DNA of 64,000 bases from Hemileia vastatrix (taxonomy: Eukaryota; Basidiomycota; Pucciniomycetes; Pucciniales; Zaghouaniaceae): assembly GCA_030280995.1 (NCBI GenBank), contig JASXTE010000005.1:35308501-35372500 (forward strand). The letters run 5' to 3'. The translations under genes and the position numbers were made by a program. How positions within the stretch are numbered: the first letter of the stretch is position 1; each line of letters starts with the position of its first letter. Below the pieces are notes generated by a model. That model ran no database searches and was not told where the DNA came from. It worked only from the letters and a program-made list of their open reading frames with translations. Of the stretch, positions 10,594-21,945 are shown one piece after another.

Positions 10594-10929
10594 CACACTT
10601 GCCAATATTAAATTAAGAAGGTTCCCCTGTGAACACTTCTTCCAATAAATTTTAAAAATTTTCCAACACTATCTTCACCCATATTTAAAGAATTTTAAGT
10701 TTTTTTTGAAAATTTCAAAGAAGGTCTTCTTGAATTTCGTTAAGTTTCATCATAGTTTCATCGACCATATACAATGTAACGATAGTAAAGTATTTTGATA
10801 AAAAAGAAGATAGTTTATCCTCGTTGCGGAGGTCATCATAAAATTTTGTTGATATCATAGTTTATCCTCGTTGCGGAGGTATAAATTTAATAAAAGTCAT
10901 TAAAATTGTAGTTTATCCTCATTTTGGAG

Positions 10930-13113
10930 TTAGACTTCAGCACTCCTGGTGCCTCTAGGATAGAACCGTTTCACTTGATCGGCTGCTACCCTCTTCTTTA
11001 ATACTACTCCATCCAACTCTTCTAGCACATATGAATTGCGGGAAACTTGCTCCTTGATTTTATACGGTCCATTCCACCTATCTGCAAACATCTTTCCCCA
11101 CTGACTTTCCAAACTCCTATTATACACCAGGACCATATCTCCTGGGTTCAAAGGTTTCCTTAATCGATGTGCCAACCGCTCATCCCAATATCTAACTGAT
11201 TGATTTCGGATCTTCATCATCCGCGAATATGCCTTTTCTAAATATTCTTCTTTCTTTTCTAGCTGCATCATTCTTGCACACAATAATTCTTCAGTAGTTT
11301 TGACCGTGCCCCAGTCAACTCCAAGATATGATTCAGCTTCTAAATCAACCGGTAAAACTGCTTTCTGTCCAAAAACAAGTTCATAAGGTGAAAATCCGGT
11401 TGTCCTTTTGGCAGTGATTCGATCAGCAAATAAAACTAAAGGTAAATAGTGCCTCCACTTTTCGGCACTTGTCCCACACATTTTAACTAAAGCATCCTTA
11501 ATAACTTGATGCCCTCTTTCAACCATGCCTTCAGCTTCAGGATAATATGGGGTTGCTACCCTAACCTTTGATCCAACTTTCAATACGGCCTCTTTAAACT
11601 CTGTCCCAAATTCAGGACCTCCATCTACCGTCACCAACTTCATCACCCCATACCTATATACGCAATTATTCAAAAAAAATTCTGCCACATTTTTGGCAGT
11701 TAAATTAATAAGAGGCGCTGCCTCTACCCAACCAGATAAATCATCTCTGGCCACTATTAAATATTTATACCGTCCCTCTTTTATATGAACGGCATCTAAA
11801 CTAACTCTCCCAAAGAGCGTATATTCACCGGTCGCGCGTCCAGGTTCTTTTGGCCTTAAATAACTTTGTCTTTGACATTCTTCGCATGACTGAACCCACT
11901 GTTTAACAGCCATCTTCATGCCAGGCCACCAAAATCGATCAGAAATTCTTCTAAACATTTCTCCAACGCCTCTATGCCCAAGATCTTCATGCAGTGATTT
12001 CAAAACTAATTCTTGCCCCTTCTGTTGAGTTATAACTACTTGAGGATTTGGATACCTCCTCCTCATTAAACGTCGACCAGATAGGTAAAACGTAGATGAC
12101 TTCCTCTTGATAGCCACCCATTCATCGTCTTCACACTCTTCTGGCCTCTCTAAAGTCAACAAATATTTGACTAACAAAAAATAAAAACCAGTCTGACCCC
12201 AGACTTCATCTTGAAAATCGATTAATATAACATCAATAGGGACTTCTCTATCACCAATATCACCTGCACATGAATGAGCCAGTAATCGTTGACCCCTAAA
12301 TAAATCTTTAATCGAGCTATGTCGACGTTTTTCTTCTGAACCTCTGCATCCTTCATAAACCGTATTTGAAAATACCTCTTTCTCTTTATCCACCCTTTTA
12401 TTTAAATTCTCTAATTCTCCAACATATACACCATTCCTTAACTTACTACTATCCCACACTACCAATCCATCTTCCTCTACATACACCTCATCTTCTTCTA
12501 CCTCCTCTCTGCCGAATTTATCTACACCTTTTCCAACACCTTTATTAACATAAAAACTATTTTCCAGTTTATCCTCTTGGTGGAGGTCCGGAATAACATT
12601 TTCACAAAAATTATTTTTTTGTGTTTTAATTATACTAAGATTTTTAATCGTATTTTGATGTGATATTTGCAGTTTACCCTCTTGCTGGAGGTCCGAAATA
12701 GAAGGAGATAATTGCAGTTTAACCTCTTGCTGGAGGTCCGGAATAAAATTTTCACATAAATTATTTTTTTGTGTTTTACTTATACTGAGATTTTTAATCG
12801 AGTTTTGATAAGATTTTCGCAGTTTACCCTCTTGCTGGAGGTCATAATACATACCCTTCCAATTTTTATCCAACCTAATTTGGCCCATTTTGCCTTTTTC
12901 ACCATTTTTAAATTTAATAGAAAAACCGGGTAAATCCAATAAACATATAGAAAAGTCCAAAACGTATTTGCACTCCAAAGTAATATTAACAGAAAATAAT
13001 TGAGAATCCACTTGAATTATCTCCAAGTGAGCTGACCTATTGCAATCCGGGATCTCATCCTGAGGAGAGATTACAACATTAGAGTGATCAGCCCCTGCTA
13101 CCCCAAAAAATGA
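10930..13113 (-). CDS. Element B integrase with hairpin-motif repeat linker
   Basis: The frame is open from about 13113 to 10930 with no ATG at its left end, so the start is unclear; translation may depend on frameshifting or on splicing from gag. The N-terminal third is a linker in which the hairpin-TAAACT motif is translated four times as DLQQEGKL, DLQQEVKL, DLQQEGKL and DLHQEDKL, separated by related spacers (SIKNLSISKTQKNN). Next comes a complete integrase: H2C2 zinc module (HEDLGH ... CEECQ), D,D,E core (SLDAVHIKEG, VDGGPEFG, PEAEGMVERGH) and a WNGPYKI C-terminal module. The core is nearly identical to that of A. RT and RNase H, normally joined upstream, are absent. Confidence 0.85.
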   Translation of the reverse strand, partial: SFFGVAGADHSNVVISPQDEIPDCNRSAHLEIIQVDSQLFSVNITLECKYVLDFSICLLDLPGFSIKFKNGEKGKMGQIRLDKNWKGMYYDLQQEGKLRKSYQNSIKNLSISKTQKNNLCENFIPDLQQEVKLQLSPSISDLQQEGKLQISHQNTIKNLSIIKTQKNNFCENVIPDLHQEDKLENSFYVNKGVGKGVDKFGREEVEEDEVYVEEDGLVVWDSSKLRNGVYVGELENLNKRVDKEKEVFSNTVYEGCRGSEEKRRHSSIKDLFRGQRLLAHSCAGDIGDREVPIDVILIDFQDEVWGQTGFYFLLVKYLLTLERPEECEDDEWVAIKRKSSTFYLSGRRLMRRRYPNPQVVITQQKGQELVLKSLHEDLGHRGVGEMFRRISDRFWWPGMKMAVKQWVQSCEECQRQSYLRPKEPGRATGEYTLFGRVSLDAVHIKEGRYKYLIVARDDLSGWVEAAPLINLTAKNVAEFFLNNCVYRYGVMKLVTVDGGPEFGTEFKEAVLKVGSKVRVATPYYPEAEGMVERGHQVIKDALVKMCGTSAEKWRHYLPLVLFADRITAKRTTGFSPYELVFGQKAVLPVDLEAESYLGVDWGTVKTTEELLCARMMQLEKKEEYLEKAYSRMMKIRNQSVRYWDERLAHRLRKPLNPGDMVLVYNRSLESQWGKMFADRWNGPYKIKEQVSRNSYVLEELDGVVLKKRVAADQVKRFYPRGTRSAEV

Positions 13114-13211
13114 GGGCCTTCATAATAATTTGAATCCTGAATAAATTGAAGACATAAAGATAAAAGAAAATTTCAGCCCAGTTTAGGTAGTTTATCCTCA
13201 TTTTGGAGGAA

Positions 13212-14417
13212 TTAAATTCTTGATATCCCCTGGAGATAATCCATAATTTTGCCCCAAGGGCTTATCCACCGATTCCATAAAACCCAAAAATAAACCCCCA
13301 TAATTTGTCCTACCATTGGACATAAAAAATAAACAACCCTTTTCCAAAACATGAGTGCATCCAATTTATGCACTCTATTATCAAATGCCACTACACTCTT
13401 TATTAGTGCAGGGAAAACCATATCCTCCATAAAAATCTCTTCCTGAGATTGAAACAAATCCACCATACATATACCAGATTCATAAACCATATCCACATCT
13501 GAATTGCAGACAGTCTCCGCTTTTGAAGAAAAAACCTGAGGTAAATATTCCTCTAAATCAAATTCCAAATTATCCAAAACAAAATTATCCCCAAAATCCA
13601 AATTTTCTTCATCAGTGACAATAATATCTTCATCTTCAAAAACCTCTTCTTTCCAAACAGAAGAGTCAACAAAAATAATATCTTCAGGCTGGAGAAAATC
13701 TTCAGGAATGGCTGAATCCAAAATTTCATCAGTAACTTGTTCTTTTACACCATCCTCTTCTATCTCTTGAGCGACCTCAGTGTCTTCTCCAGAGTCCAAA
13801 TCAACAGAGTTATGAGTATCCAGATGTTCCAAAATAACCTTCTTTAGCACCTCCATACCAGGAATCCTAGTTTCTCCATCTGGAAGATCCTTCATTAAAT
13901 TTGCTTTAATAAGCACCATCAAAACATCTTTCTTAACCTTTTCCCCCATGGCATCCCAAAAAACATACTTTGATGCATTATCATGAAATAAAATTTCATA
14001 CTCCAACAAATAATCCAGAACCATCTGAAATTCAACCATAAACTGATGATACTGATGCAGAGATGTTACACCACCTTTTGATTCCCATTTCCTAGCTATA
14101 TCCTTTAGATCCTCCAATGAATAAACTTTTGGCCACTTTTTTTCCATTTCCATCTTGAGCTTTCTCCAATCTTGATCTTTATAACCATCCATAGAAATAA
14201 CCTCCTTTTCCACCTCTCTGTCCAAAATAAAGAACCTAATCTGCTTCACCATATCCAAAGGTAAAGCACCATCAATCGCAGCTGCGGTTTCATACCTATG
14301 TAGAAATCCTTCTAAATCATCTCCAGAAAACTTGGGCCCAACCCAAGATACAATCCTTACTGATGCCCTAACGGGTACACCAGCAGCCAACACAGCACTT
14401 CCACTAGTAGAAGACAT
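13212..14417 (-). CDS. Element B Gag
   Basis: A 401-residue frame; I chose ATG 14417 (MSSTSGSAV) because upstream codons lack an ATG and the Gag homology starts here. The first 100 residues (FSGDDLEGFLHRYETAAAIDG ... VKQIRFF) match the start of Gag in element C, a capsid-type retrotransposon Gag domain. The C-terminal half is strongly acidic and lacks the CCHC zinc knuckle seen in C. It would form the particle shell. The end of the frame (YLQGISRI) has no homology I recognise, consistent with the deletion that removed protease and RT. Confidence 0.8.
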   Translation of the reverse strand: MSSTSGSAVLAAGVPVRASVRIVSWVGPKFSGDDLEGFLHRYETAAAIDGALPLDMVKQIRFFILDREVEKEVISMDGYKDQDWRKLKMEMEKKWPKVYSLEDLKDIARKWESKGGVTSLHQYHQFMVEFQMVLDYLLEYEILFHDNASKYVFWDAMGEKVKKDVLMVLIKANLMKDLPDGETRIPGMEVLKKVILEHLDTHNSVDLDSGEDTEVAQEIEEDGVKEQVTDEILDSAIPEDFLQPEDIIFVDSSVWKEEVFEDEDIIVTDEENLDFGDNFVLDNLEFDLEEYLPQVFSSKAETVCNSDVDMVYESGICMVDLFQSQEEIFMEDMVFPALIKSVVAFDNRVHKLDALMFWKRVVYFLCPMVGQIMGVYFWVLWNRWISPWGKIMDYLQGISRI

Positions 14418-14573
14418 CCCAAAACATAATAAAAGAGTTAACAACCGTTAAAATAACAAGCCTCTTGCAGGCCAATAACAAAAATCCAATTAGAGTTCCA
14501 GAAAATATGCCTCTTGCAGGCTAAGAACGTTCTTGATCCAAGTAAGTCTTTAAAGAAAGCTAGAGAAATCGAA

Positions 14574-14590
14574 CCCCACGTTGGGCGCCA
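14574..14590 (-). other. Element B primer-binding site
   Basis: On the minus strand TGGCGCCCAACGTGGGG begins three bases inside the 5' LTR. The initial TGG complements the CCA end of a tRNA. I did not determine the tRNA identity. Confidence 0.75.
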
Positions 14591-14593
14591 ACT

Positions 14594-15702
14594 ATGGTAA
14601 GGTAAACTCTTACAGTTGCCTTGCTGTAAGCAGAATCCGGAGGAGATGTGTGGATTTAGCTGAAAACCCCGTCCTGCCAATAAAAATAACAAAATGAGAA
14701 TTCTAAATCACTAAGCTAACCAATCTACTTGGATCTGATTGATAAAAATAATGAAACTCTAAAATAATTAACGCTTATTGAGATTTAAATAAAAGTGGCT
14801 GTTGAGAAACAAATACTGATAACAACAATTAAGGTGTACCAGTGAAAGATCTGAAAAGATTGACTTTTATGTTTTTATAATAATTTGAGTTTTTATGAGA
14901 CAGCAATAATCAAGTCCCAGTGTTGAAGACCTTTCTAAAGATACCCTGTATGAAGTGTGATTTAAATTGTTGAGTAGTATTTCTAAAATGTTATATATAA
15001 AATATAAAGTTATAAGGGTATTACAAATTTATTTAATTTGTTGAGTAATAAAAAAATGAGACCGTGGTGGTTAAAGATTAAGCTGTATGATCTGTCCCCC
15101 CTCTCAATTTCGAGTTTGAGAAGCGCTTAAGTATTCCTAGTCACGTGCCTAAGTTTTCCCCTCCAGAGCTCTTCCAGAGTCAATCCGGAGCCCGTACGAA
15201 GTCCGTATGGAGTCTGTACGGAGTCCGTCCGGACTTCCGGACTCAATTAGAACCTTAAAACTATAATAAAAAATCTAGAAAAATTACACATAATAGAGCT
15301 ACTTCCCCTTTACATACCAAACTAATTTTCGTAGTCTGCGCAGCTCTAATTACCCCGTGAAAATTTATCAAAGTTAAGTAATTTTTGAAAACGTAAATAT
15401 TTCTATAAAACTTTAAAATTCATTTAAAAATATAAGAAAAATAGTAAAAATTCTGGGAAAATTTACCAAGGTTCTTGAGTGACTTGACTTGATACTTATA
15501 AATTTTTCAGACCGTAAAAATAAGTTTTCTCCGTAAAATAAATTGTATTTGTGTAGGCATTCGCTCGTGACCAATTTCTTCATATTTTAAACTCCAATAA
15601 ATTAAATAAAACCCTTTTATAAAAAATAATAACGCCAATCTTGCACGCCGTAATAACTCCATTTACGTACTTAGGTGCCATACTAAACTTTAGGCTACCA
15701 CA
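14594..15702 (-). repeat. Element B 5' LTR
   Basis: A 1109-bp partner of 6673-7759. The extra length is mainly an additional CGGAGTCCGTACG-type repeat near 15190. It is followed by the target duplication ACGGT (15703-15707). Confidence 0.92.
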
Positions 15703-15707
15703 ACGGT

Positions 15708-16025
15708 TTTCTCTGTTATAGTCTTGCAAGCTATAGCAAGTATTATTGCTGTCTCTGGTGTGGATTTGCAGCCTACATCAAGTATCTTTTCTGTCTCTGG
15801 AGTGGACTTTGTTCTACATTTCAGTTCTTTGGTCTGGTAGTCTATCTGGGGACTACTTTTTTGGCTCATCAAGCAGTCAAGTGTGTTGAAAAGGGGCTTT
15901 AGCAAAACAGGAACCAACTTACTTTAGCAAGTAAATATCACTCTAATTTTCTAAAGGGACAGGGGATTTTCACTCTGGTTTTTCTCCAACTCCCTTGGTC
16001 AAGGCCTATAGCTAGTACTATAGGA
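15708..16025 (+). other. Leader upstream of element C gag
   Basis: No gene is recognised. It contains two imperfect copies of a CTGTCTCTGG-GTGGA stretch. The last 35 bases (CTAGTACTATAGG then TTGTCTACAACGG) closely match 25989-26015, so they are the conserved run-up to a gag start. Element B interrupts this flank. Confidence 0.45.
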
Positions 16026-17521
16026 TTGTCTACAACGGTAACTATGATCATTAGGTGTAAAGATGAAAGCTTGCATATTGCGGGCATTAATACCAAGAAG
16101 TTTTTACGTAGGTTTGAACAGGCAGCTGAAGTTCATGGAGCAACTGAATATGATATGGTGCGTCAAGTACTATTCTTTGTAACTAATGAGTGCAAAGAAG
16201 ATTTAGAGGATCTAAAAGGGCATGAAGAGCCAGATTGGCCAGCGCTAAAAGAACAGATGCTCAAGAGATGGTCATAGGTTACCAAGGAAACTAGGTATAC
16301 AATGAAGGACCTGGATATCTTGGTAAAAAGGGTTAAAGCTAAAGGGGGTGTTTGCGACCCTAAGGAATAAAAAGTTTTAGGGAAGACTTTGACTGAATAG
16401 TGGAATATTTAGTTAGTAATGAAGATTTTAGTGATGCTAATGTGTCTTTACCTTGGTTTTGTGAAATTTTAGTACCAGAAGTTGTAGACTGGGCAAAGAA
16501 GCACTTGGATAATGAAGGAAAGCTAGTCAAGATGAGGGACAGTAATTATAAGTACCCTGGATTAGAAGAAGTAAAAACGGCAGTGGAAGCTAAAATGAAG
16601 TTGCGTCGAGTTGAGTGTCGCGCAGCTAGGGTTGCTTTGGATAATGAGGAGATGGATGAAGATGCGTCTGCCATACAATTGCCTCCTCAGATATTGTCTC
16701 CTAAAGTTAAAGTTTTCACTAAGGAGCCAGATTCAGTTATGGCAAGGATCAATGAGTTGGAGAAAAAGATAATTGAAGGGGCAAAGGCAAAAGAATGGTT
16801 TAGGCCCAAGAGTTCTCCTCAACCTTTGCGTTTTTCTGCTATGGTGTGCTATTATTGTAATAAAGAGGGGCATACTAGGATGAGGTGTAATGCGCTTCAA
16901 AGGAATAAAGAGGAAAAGGTAGTTTATGAGGATGGGACTACACTTATGTTGGAAGACAGCACTAAGCTTGTTAAAGACAAGGATCGAGGGATGGGAGCCA
17001 TGGTCATTGATCATATTAATAGAAAGTCTATGGAAAACAGGTCAAACAAGGTCAAAGAGCCTGAAATTAAAGAGAAAGGCAAGGATGCAAAATCAGTCAA
17101 TTTTGCAGTTACTTGCGCAGTGCTGGATTTTAAAGTAAAAGAGGTAGCAGTTGCAGTGCCACTCACCGCAGCGTGTTTGGAGATGTTCGCAGCAAAGCAC
17201 AAGAAGTTGGCCCCACCTACAGTTACTAGGCCAAGAAGGACTGGCGCTAGGTATGCGAATCCAGAGGATATGGAGAAATTAGGGTATACTACTAGAGAGA
17301 ATACACCTGCACCTATCGAGGATTTTGAAATAGATGGTATGGAACCAGGTGGTTATGGTGTGGATCATCAGGTAGAAGATCAAAAGGCAATGTTGGAGGA
17401 GTCAGAGGTAGTACAGCAAAGAGCGGTACCTGCTGAAGAAATGCCAGGAGCAAGGCATAATACTCAAAAGAACCCACCTGGAAGAGTGAAATCTGGTGCA
17501 AAGGTGACTCAACCTAAATAG
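16026..17521 (+). pseudogene. Element C Gag with zinc knuckle (broken)
   Basis: The N-terminal part (16026-16277) matches the Gag start of element B (FLRRFEQAAEVHGATEYDMVRQVLFF). Its expected ATG reads TTG. A TAG at 16275 and a frame change separate it from 16400-17521, where 373 residues end with a CCHC knuckle (CYYCNKEGHTRMRC, about nt 16847-16890) and a charged tail. The knuckle binds element RNA in related Gag proteins. Decayed. Confidence 0.82.
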
Positions 17522-17524
17522 AGA

Positions 17525-18280
17525 ATGCAGCGCCCGGTTCACTCTGATTTTCCTAAAGTGGAAGAGGATTTAGTTGCGCAATTTTTGAAGACTACAGTCT
17601 CTGTTCCATTGGGGATGCTGACAGCAGTAGCGCTGGATGTAGCAAATGGAATTTTTGAAAAGTGTAGGAAGCAAAGGATTGCTAATTGCGCTGAATTTGT
17701 TGTTGAACAGCAGTCATTTCAGCCGGTCATTGGAATACCTAGGGCGCCACATTATGCAGGACCCTTAGGGTCTTTAACAATTACTGTAAATGGTAAGCAA
17801 ATTAAAGTGTTAGTAGATACAGGTTCACAAATCAGCATGGTGTCAGTGGATGATGCAGTGGAGTTAGGTCTTCCTCTTAAAGATGGTGAAGGCACTGTTG
17901 CAGGAGTCGGTGGAGGTAGGTTACCTGTTATAGGTGTAGCAGAGTATGTATGCGCTAGAGTTGCGGGAGCAACGAGGGATATACATTTTTATGTTCCAAT
18001 GGGTATAGTTAAACCAATTTTAGGCACGCCATTCTTAATGGATTATTCTGCAACTATAGATTATTGTTTGAATAAGACTATTGGAAAAAGGATTATGGGT
18101 GATGATGGTGTTCCAGTAACAGAGGTCTTAGTAGCGCCCAAGGATGGTGGCGGGGAAACTAAGTACTCTGGAGCTGCGCGGTTAGAGAAAGAAAGAGAAT
18201 TTTATGAGGAAATCTCAGATGACGAGATAGGGGGACTGCCAGGAAGGTGCCAACATTTTCATTGGGGACTGGCATTTTAG
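17525..18280 (+). CDS. Element C aspartic protease
   Basis: Lies in the same frame as the second gag piece, one codon beyond its stop. A retropepsin-type domain is evident: VLVDTGSQISMVS carries the catalytic D-T-G, and a second conserved strand (IVKPILGTPFLMDY) completes the fold. It would cut Gag-Pol. It ends 250 bases before the RT region, in another frame, so protease and RT are no longer joined. Confidence 0.82.
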   Translation: MQRPVHSDFPKVEEDLVAQFLKTTVSVPLGMLTAVALDVANGIFEKCRKQRIANCAEFVVEQQSFQPVIGIPRAPHYAGPLGSLTITVNGKQIKVLVDTGSQISMVSVDDAVELGLPLKDGEGTVAGVGGGRLPVIGVAEYVCARVAGATRDIHFYVPMGIVKPILGTPFLMDYSATIDYCLNKTIGKRIMGDDGVPVTEVLVAPKDGGGETKYSGAARLEKEREFYEEISDDEIGGLPGRCQHFHWGLAF

Positions 18281-18531
18281 GTGTTACTATCTCCCAGGAT
18301 GAGAGGAACCCAGATAGTAACCAGTCAGTCCAAAAAGAAGGGATACGTAAAGCGGTACTTCATAGGTGTCTTGGGAATACTACTGTAGAATGAATTATAA
18401 CTAAGCTTTTTAATTTCTTTGATTATGGATATTTTTATACTTATATTAAAAAGAAAAGACAAAAACAGGATTTAGGTGCAACCCGTAGTTATATTAGAAA
18501 GGGTTTTATTTTAATTAATGAAGGAAGCAGC
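18281..18531 (+). other. Degenerate element C pol spacer
   Basis: Between protease and RT there is no sustained frame. It is probably eroded coding sequence linking the two domains. Confidence 0.4.
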
Positions 18532-21500
18532 ATGAGCTGTTTTGCATCAAAGTATAAACCAGTAGCTGTTAATTTTAAACCAGTGAATTTAGTGATTCCT
18601 GATTTGAATCCTCCTTTGCAGAGGCCGGCGCTGTCTAGGAATCCTTATGATAACCCTTTAACAAAGTTTCCGCCTGATTTTGCGCCTACTTGTAAGATTA
18701 CAATGGAAAGGCTTCAGATGGTTAATTTTGGATAAGAGGATTGGTTATCGCAGGAATAAAAGAAGTTGTTGTTACATGTTATGGTTCTTAGGGAAAATGT
18801 TATTGCATTTTCAGAAGAGGAAAGAGGTTTGTTGAAACACTCTTATGGTAAACCTTATATTGTTCCAGTTATACCTCATGCGCCATGGCAGAAGAAGGTT
18901 TTTCCAATACCAGCCGCTATAAGAGAAGAGTATACGGAATTAATTAGGGGAAGGTTTAAGTCAGGCTTGTATGAACAGTCTATGTCTAGTTATTCAAGTC
19001 CAGTGTTTTGCGTTGTTAAACATAATGGTAAATTAAGGGTTGTTCATGATCTTAGGGAGATAAACAAGGTTACAGTAAAGGACGCAGAAGTTCCACCAAC
19101 TCCAGAGGAGTTTGTGGATTCTTTTGCGGGATGTGCATGTTATGGATTAGGTGATATTATGGGAGGATACAATGAGAGCAAATTGGACAAATTATCCAGA
19201 CCCATGACAATGTTTGAAACGCCACTGGGGCTCTTCAGGTTGACAAGGTTGCCGCAAGGCACAACAAATTCTGTGGTGGTATATCAAGCACAGATGATGT
19301 GGATATTTCAGGATGAAATTCCAGAACATGTGGGAATTTTTATTGATGATGGGGGTATAAAAGGACCAGCCAGTGATTATGATGGGGAAGTGTTAGAAGA
19401 GAATTTGTGTATTAAAAAGTTTGTTTGGGAATATGTGATTACTCTGGAAAGAGTGCTATTTAGGATAGAGGAGGCAGGATTAACAATTTCTGGGTCCAAA
19501 TTTGCTTGTTGTGTTCCAGCGCTAGACATAGTGGGACATGTGGTATGCAAGGAAGGGAGAATTGTTGCTGAGAAACAGAGGAATAAGGTACTTACGTTGC
19601 CGAGACCAAGAAATACTAAGGAAGTTAGAGGGTTTTTAGGCATCTGTACATATGTAAGAATTTTTATTCGAGATTTTTCTTTGTTGTCTTCACCTTTACG
19701 GCGCTTAACGAGAAAAGATGTTGTATGGGATTGGACGGAGGAATGCGAGGAGTAATTCAAGTTATTGAAAAGGATTGTAGGGAAAGATATTCTTTTGAAG
19801 AAATTGGAGTATGGACCAGGCTCTGGGAAAATTACTCTAGCGGTGGGTTCTAGTGTGTCCGTGGTGGGCGCAGTTTTGATGCAGGAGGATGAGGAAGGTA
19901 ATGATAGACCTGTCCTTTATGAGTCTAAGACTTTTACCAAAGTGGAGTCCAGGTACTCTCAGTCCAAGCTGGAGTTATGTGGAGTAGAAAAGATTCTTAA
20001 GAAGCTACAATGGATGCTTTGGGGGCAGCATTTTGAGCTGCAGGTTGATGCGCTATCGTTGGTGCAAATGATTAGTAGCCTGAGTTTACCAGATGCGCCC
20101 ATGACAAGGTCAGTAGCGCAGATTAATTTGTTTTCTTTTGATTTAGTCCATAAACCAGGAAAGTTGTTCACTATTCCGGATTCATTGTCAAGAAGACTGT
20201 TGTGTGAAGAAGACTCGGAAGCGGAATAATTTGAAGAAGACAAGATATGGGTAAATGGGATAGATTATTGTTATGAAAGATTTAACAGTAACCTCCGCAA
20301 TGACAATAAACTAGCAGAAAGTATTGTCCATGATGACAATAAACTAGTAATGTGGAAGGTCCGTAAAGACATAAAAATAGATATTGACGATGCAAAGGAT
20401 GTTTGTAGCAAGGGTAGTCTGCAACTGGATTTAGGGGATGCTGAAGCTAATGTAGCGACAAGAAGTGCGCAAGGGGAGGTAGTGGAAGAGTCAGATGATG
20501 AAGATGATTTAAGGGGAAGTCAAGACAGTAGTACTCATCTCAAAGAAGGGGAGTATTCTGAAGACAACACATCTACTGATGAGGAAGTAGAGTTTTTAAG
20601 GTTATATTTGGAAGGTAGTAGTTGACCAGATTTTTGCAATTAAAAGGGTTGGCCCAATATTAAGAAGCACGCTAAAGTTTATTTTATTAAAAATGAGAAG
20701 TTATGGAAGAATTGAGATTCCTCTCCTCAGTTAGTTTTTCAAACTAGGGAAGTGAAGGAGAAGATACTCAGGGAGTTACATGAGAATTTAGGACATAGAA
20801 GTCAAGATGAGACATATTGAAGGGTTAGGGAAAGATTCTGGGGGCCCAATATGAAAAATGAAGTAAGAGATTGGGTTAAATCTTGTCCTGAATGTCAGCG
20901 CAGGAGTTACAGAAAGCCAAAAGAAAAAGGTAGAGCGACAGGTGAAGATACTTTTTTTGGTAGGGTCAGTTTAGATGCAGTTCATATAAAAGAAGGACGC
21001 TTTAAATACTTGGTAGTAGTAAGGGAAGATCTATTAGGATGGGTTGAAGCAGCGCCATTAGTAAATCTCAAGGCAAGTAATGTAGCTGAATTTTTGAAGA
21101 GAGAATGGATTTACAGGTATGGGGTAAGGAAGATGGTAACCATAGATGGTGGCGCTGAATTTGCTGGAGAATTCCAAGAGGTAGTAAAAGGTATTGGCGC
21201 AAAGTTATGAGTTGCAACACCATATTATCCTGAAGCAGAGGGAATGGTAGAAAGAGGGCATCAAGTTATAAAGGATGCGCTAGTTAAATTATGTGGAAAT
21301 AATGGGGCAAAGTGGAAGAACTATGTGCCATTAGTTTTGTTTGCGGACAGGATTTCAGTTAAAAGAACAACAGGCTTTTCACCATATGATATGATGTTTG
21401 GTCAAAGGGTGGTATTACCTATTGATCTGGAGGCTGGATCTTTTCTAGGATGTTACTGGGATCAAGTGTGCTCAACCAAAGATTTAATTCTAGCAAGGGT

Positions 21501-21870
21501 AGCACAGCTTGAAAGTAAAGACGAGTTTGTGGAGAAGGCGTATGAAAGAATGATGCAGATCCGGGACAAGTAAGTTAAATATTGGGATGAGAGCTTAGCG
21601 CATAGGTTAAGAAAGCCATTGAACCTGGGAGATTTGGTTTTGGTTTATAATAGAAGTTTAGAAAGCCAATGGGGAAAGATATTTTCTGATAGATGGAATG
21701 GTCCATATAGGATAAGGAAGAAGATAACTGGAGGATCTTATTTACTGGAGCAATTGGATGGTACTGACTGGAAGCGACGTGTGGCTGCAGATCAGATCAA
21801 AAGATTCTACCCAAGGGGTGTTCCAGTGATACAAGATAACCTCCGGAATGAGGAAAAACTACCAGAATAA
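18532..21870 (+). pseudogene. Element C RT, RNase H and integrase (in-frame stops)
   Basis: All pieces lie in one frame. RT spans 18766-19755 with the catalytic motif FIDDGGIKGP (YIDD equivalent, about 19335) and LPQGTTNS. RNase H spans 19765-20229 and ends LVHKPGKLFTIPDSLSRR. A linker with two hairpin-TAAACT motifs (about 20294 and 20325) follows. The integrase spans about 20760-21870 (CPECQRRS; SLDAVHIKEG; IDGGAEF; PEAEGMVERGH; WNGPYRI). Stops interrupt at about 18733, 19753, 20227, 20623, 20818, 21208 and 21571. Several fall where relatives have Arg or Gln, as expected from C-to-T change (CGA to TGA, CAA/CAG to TAA/TAG). It is dead, but the ancestral domain order is clear. Confidence 0.88.
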
Positions 21871-21945
21871 TACTTCCCGGAAGAGGTTAAACTATCAATG
21901 ATTTTTTATGCTTTTTATGCTACCTCCAGGGAGAGGTTAAACTAA
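21838..21945 (+). repeat. Three hairpin-TAAACT motifs at the element C integrase end
   Basis: Copies of CCTCC-N-GAGG followed by NAAACT lie at about 21838 (inside the last codons), 21870 and 21922. Elements A and B place copies at exactly the same point, the integrase stop. Confidence 0.7.

Larger units (their letters stand above)
6673..15702 (-). mobile_element. Element B: complete Gypsy LTR retrotransposon lacking PR-RT-RNase H
   Basis: A 9.03-kb element bounded by two LTRs and the 5-bp duplication ACGGT. Order on the minus strand: 5' LTR, primer-binding site, gag, integrase, stem-loop region, antisense gene c, 3' LTR. Both Gag and integrase frames are open, but no protease, RT or RNase H exists anywhere between the LTRs. 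It must therefore have been copied by RT from another element; A and C encode closely related integrases, and C still shows the RT. Its own intact integrase is nearly identical to that of A through the core. Confidence 0.88.

Noticed and set aside
12366..12548. A plus-strand frame opposite the B integrase linker
   Set aside because: It is a shadow of the DLQQEGKL-repeat coding strand.
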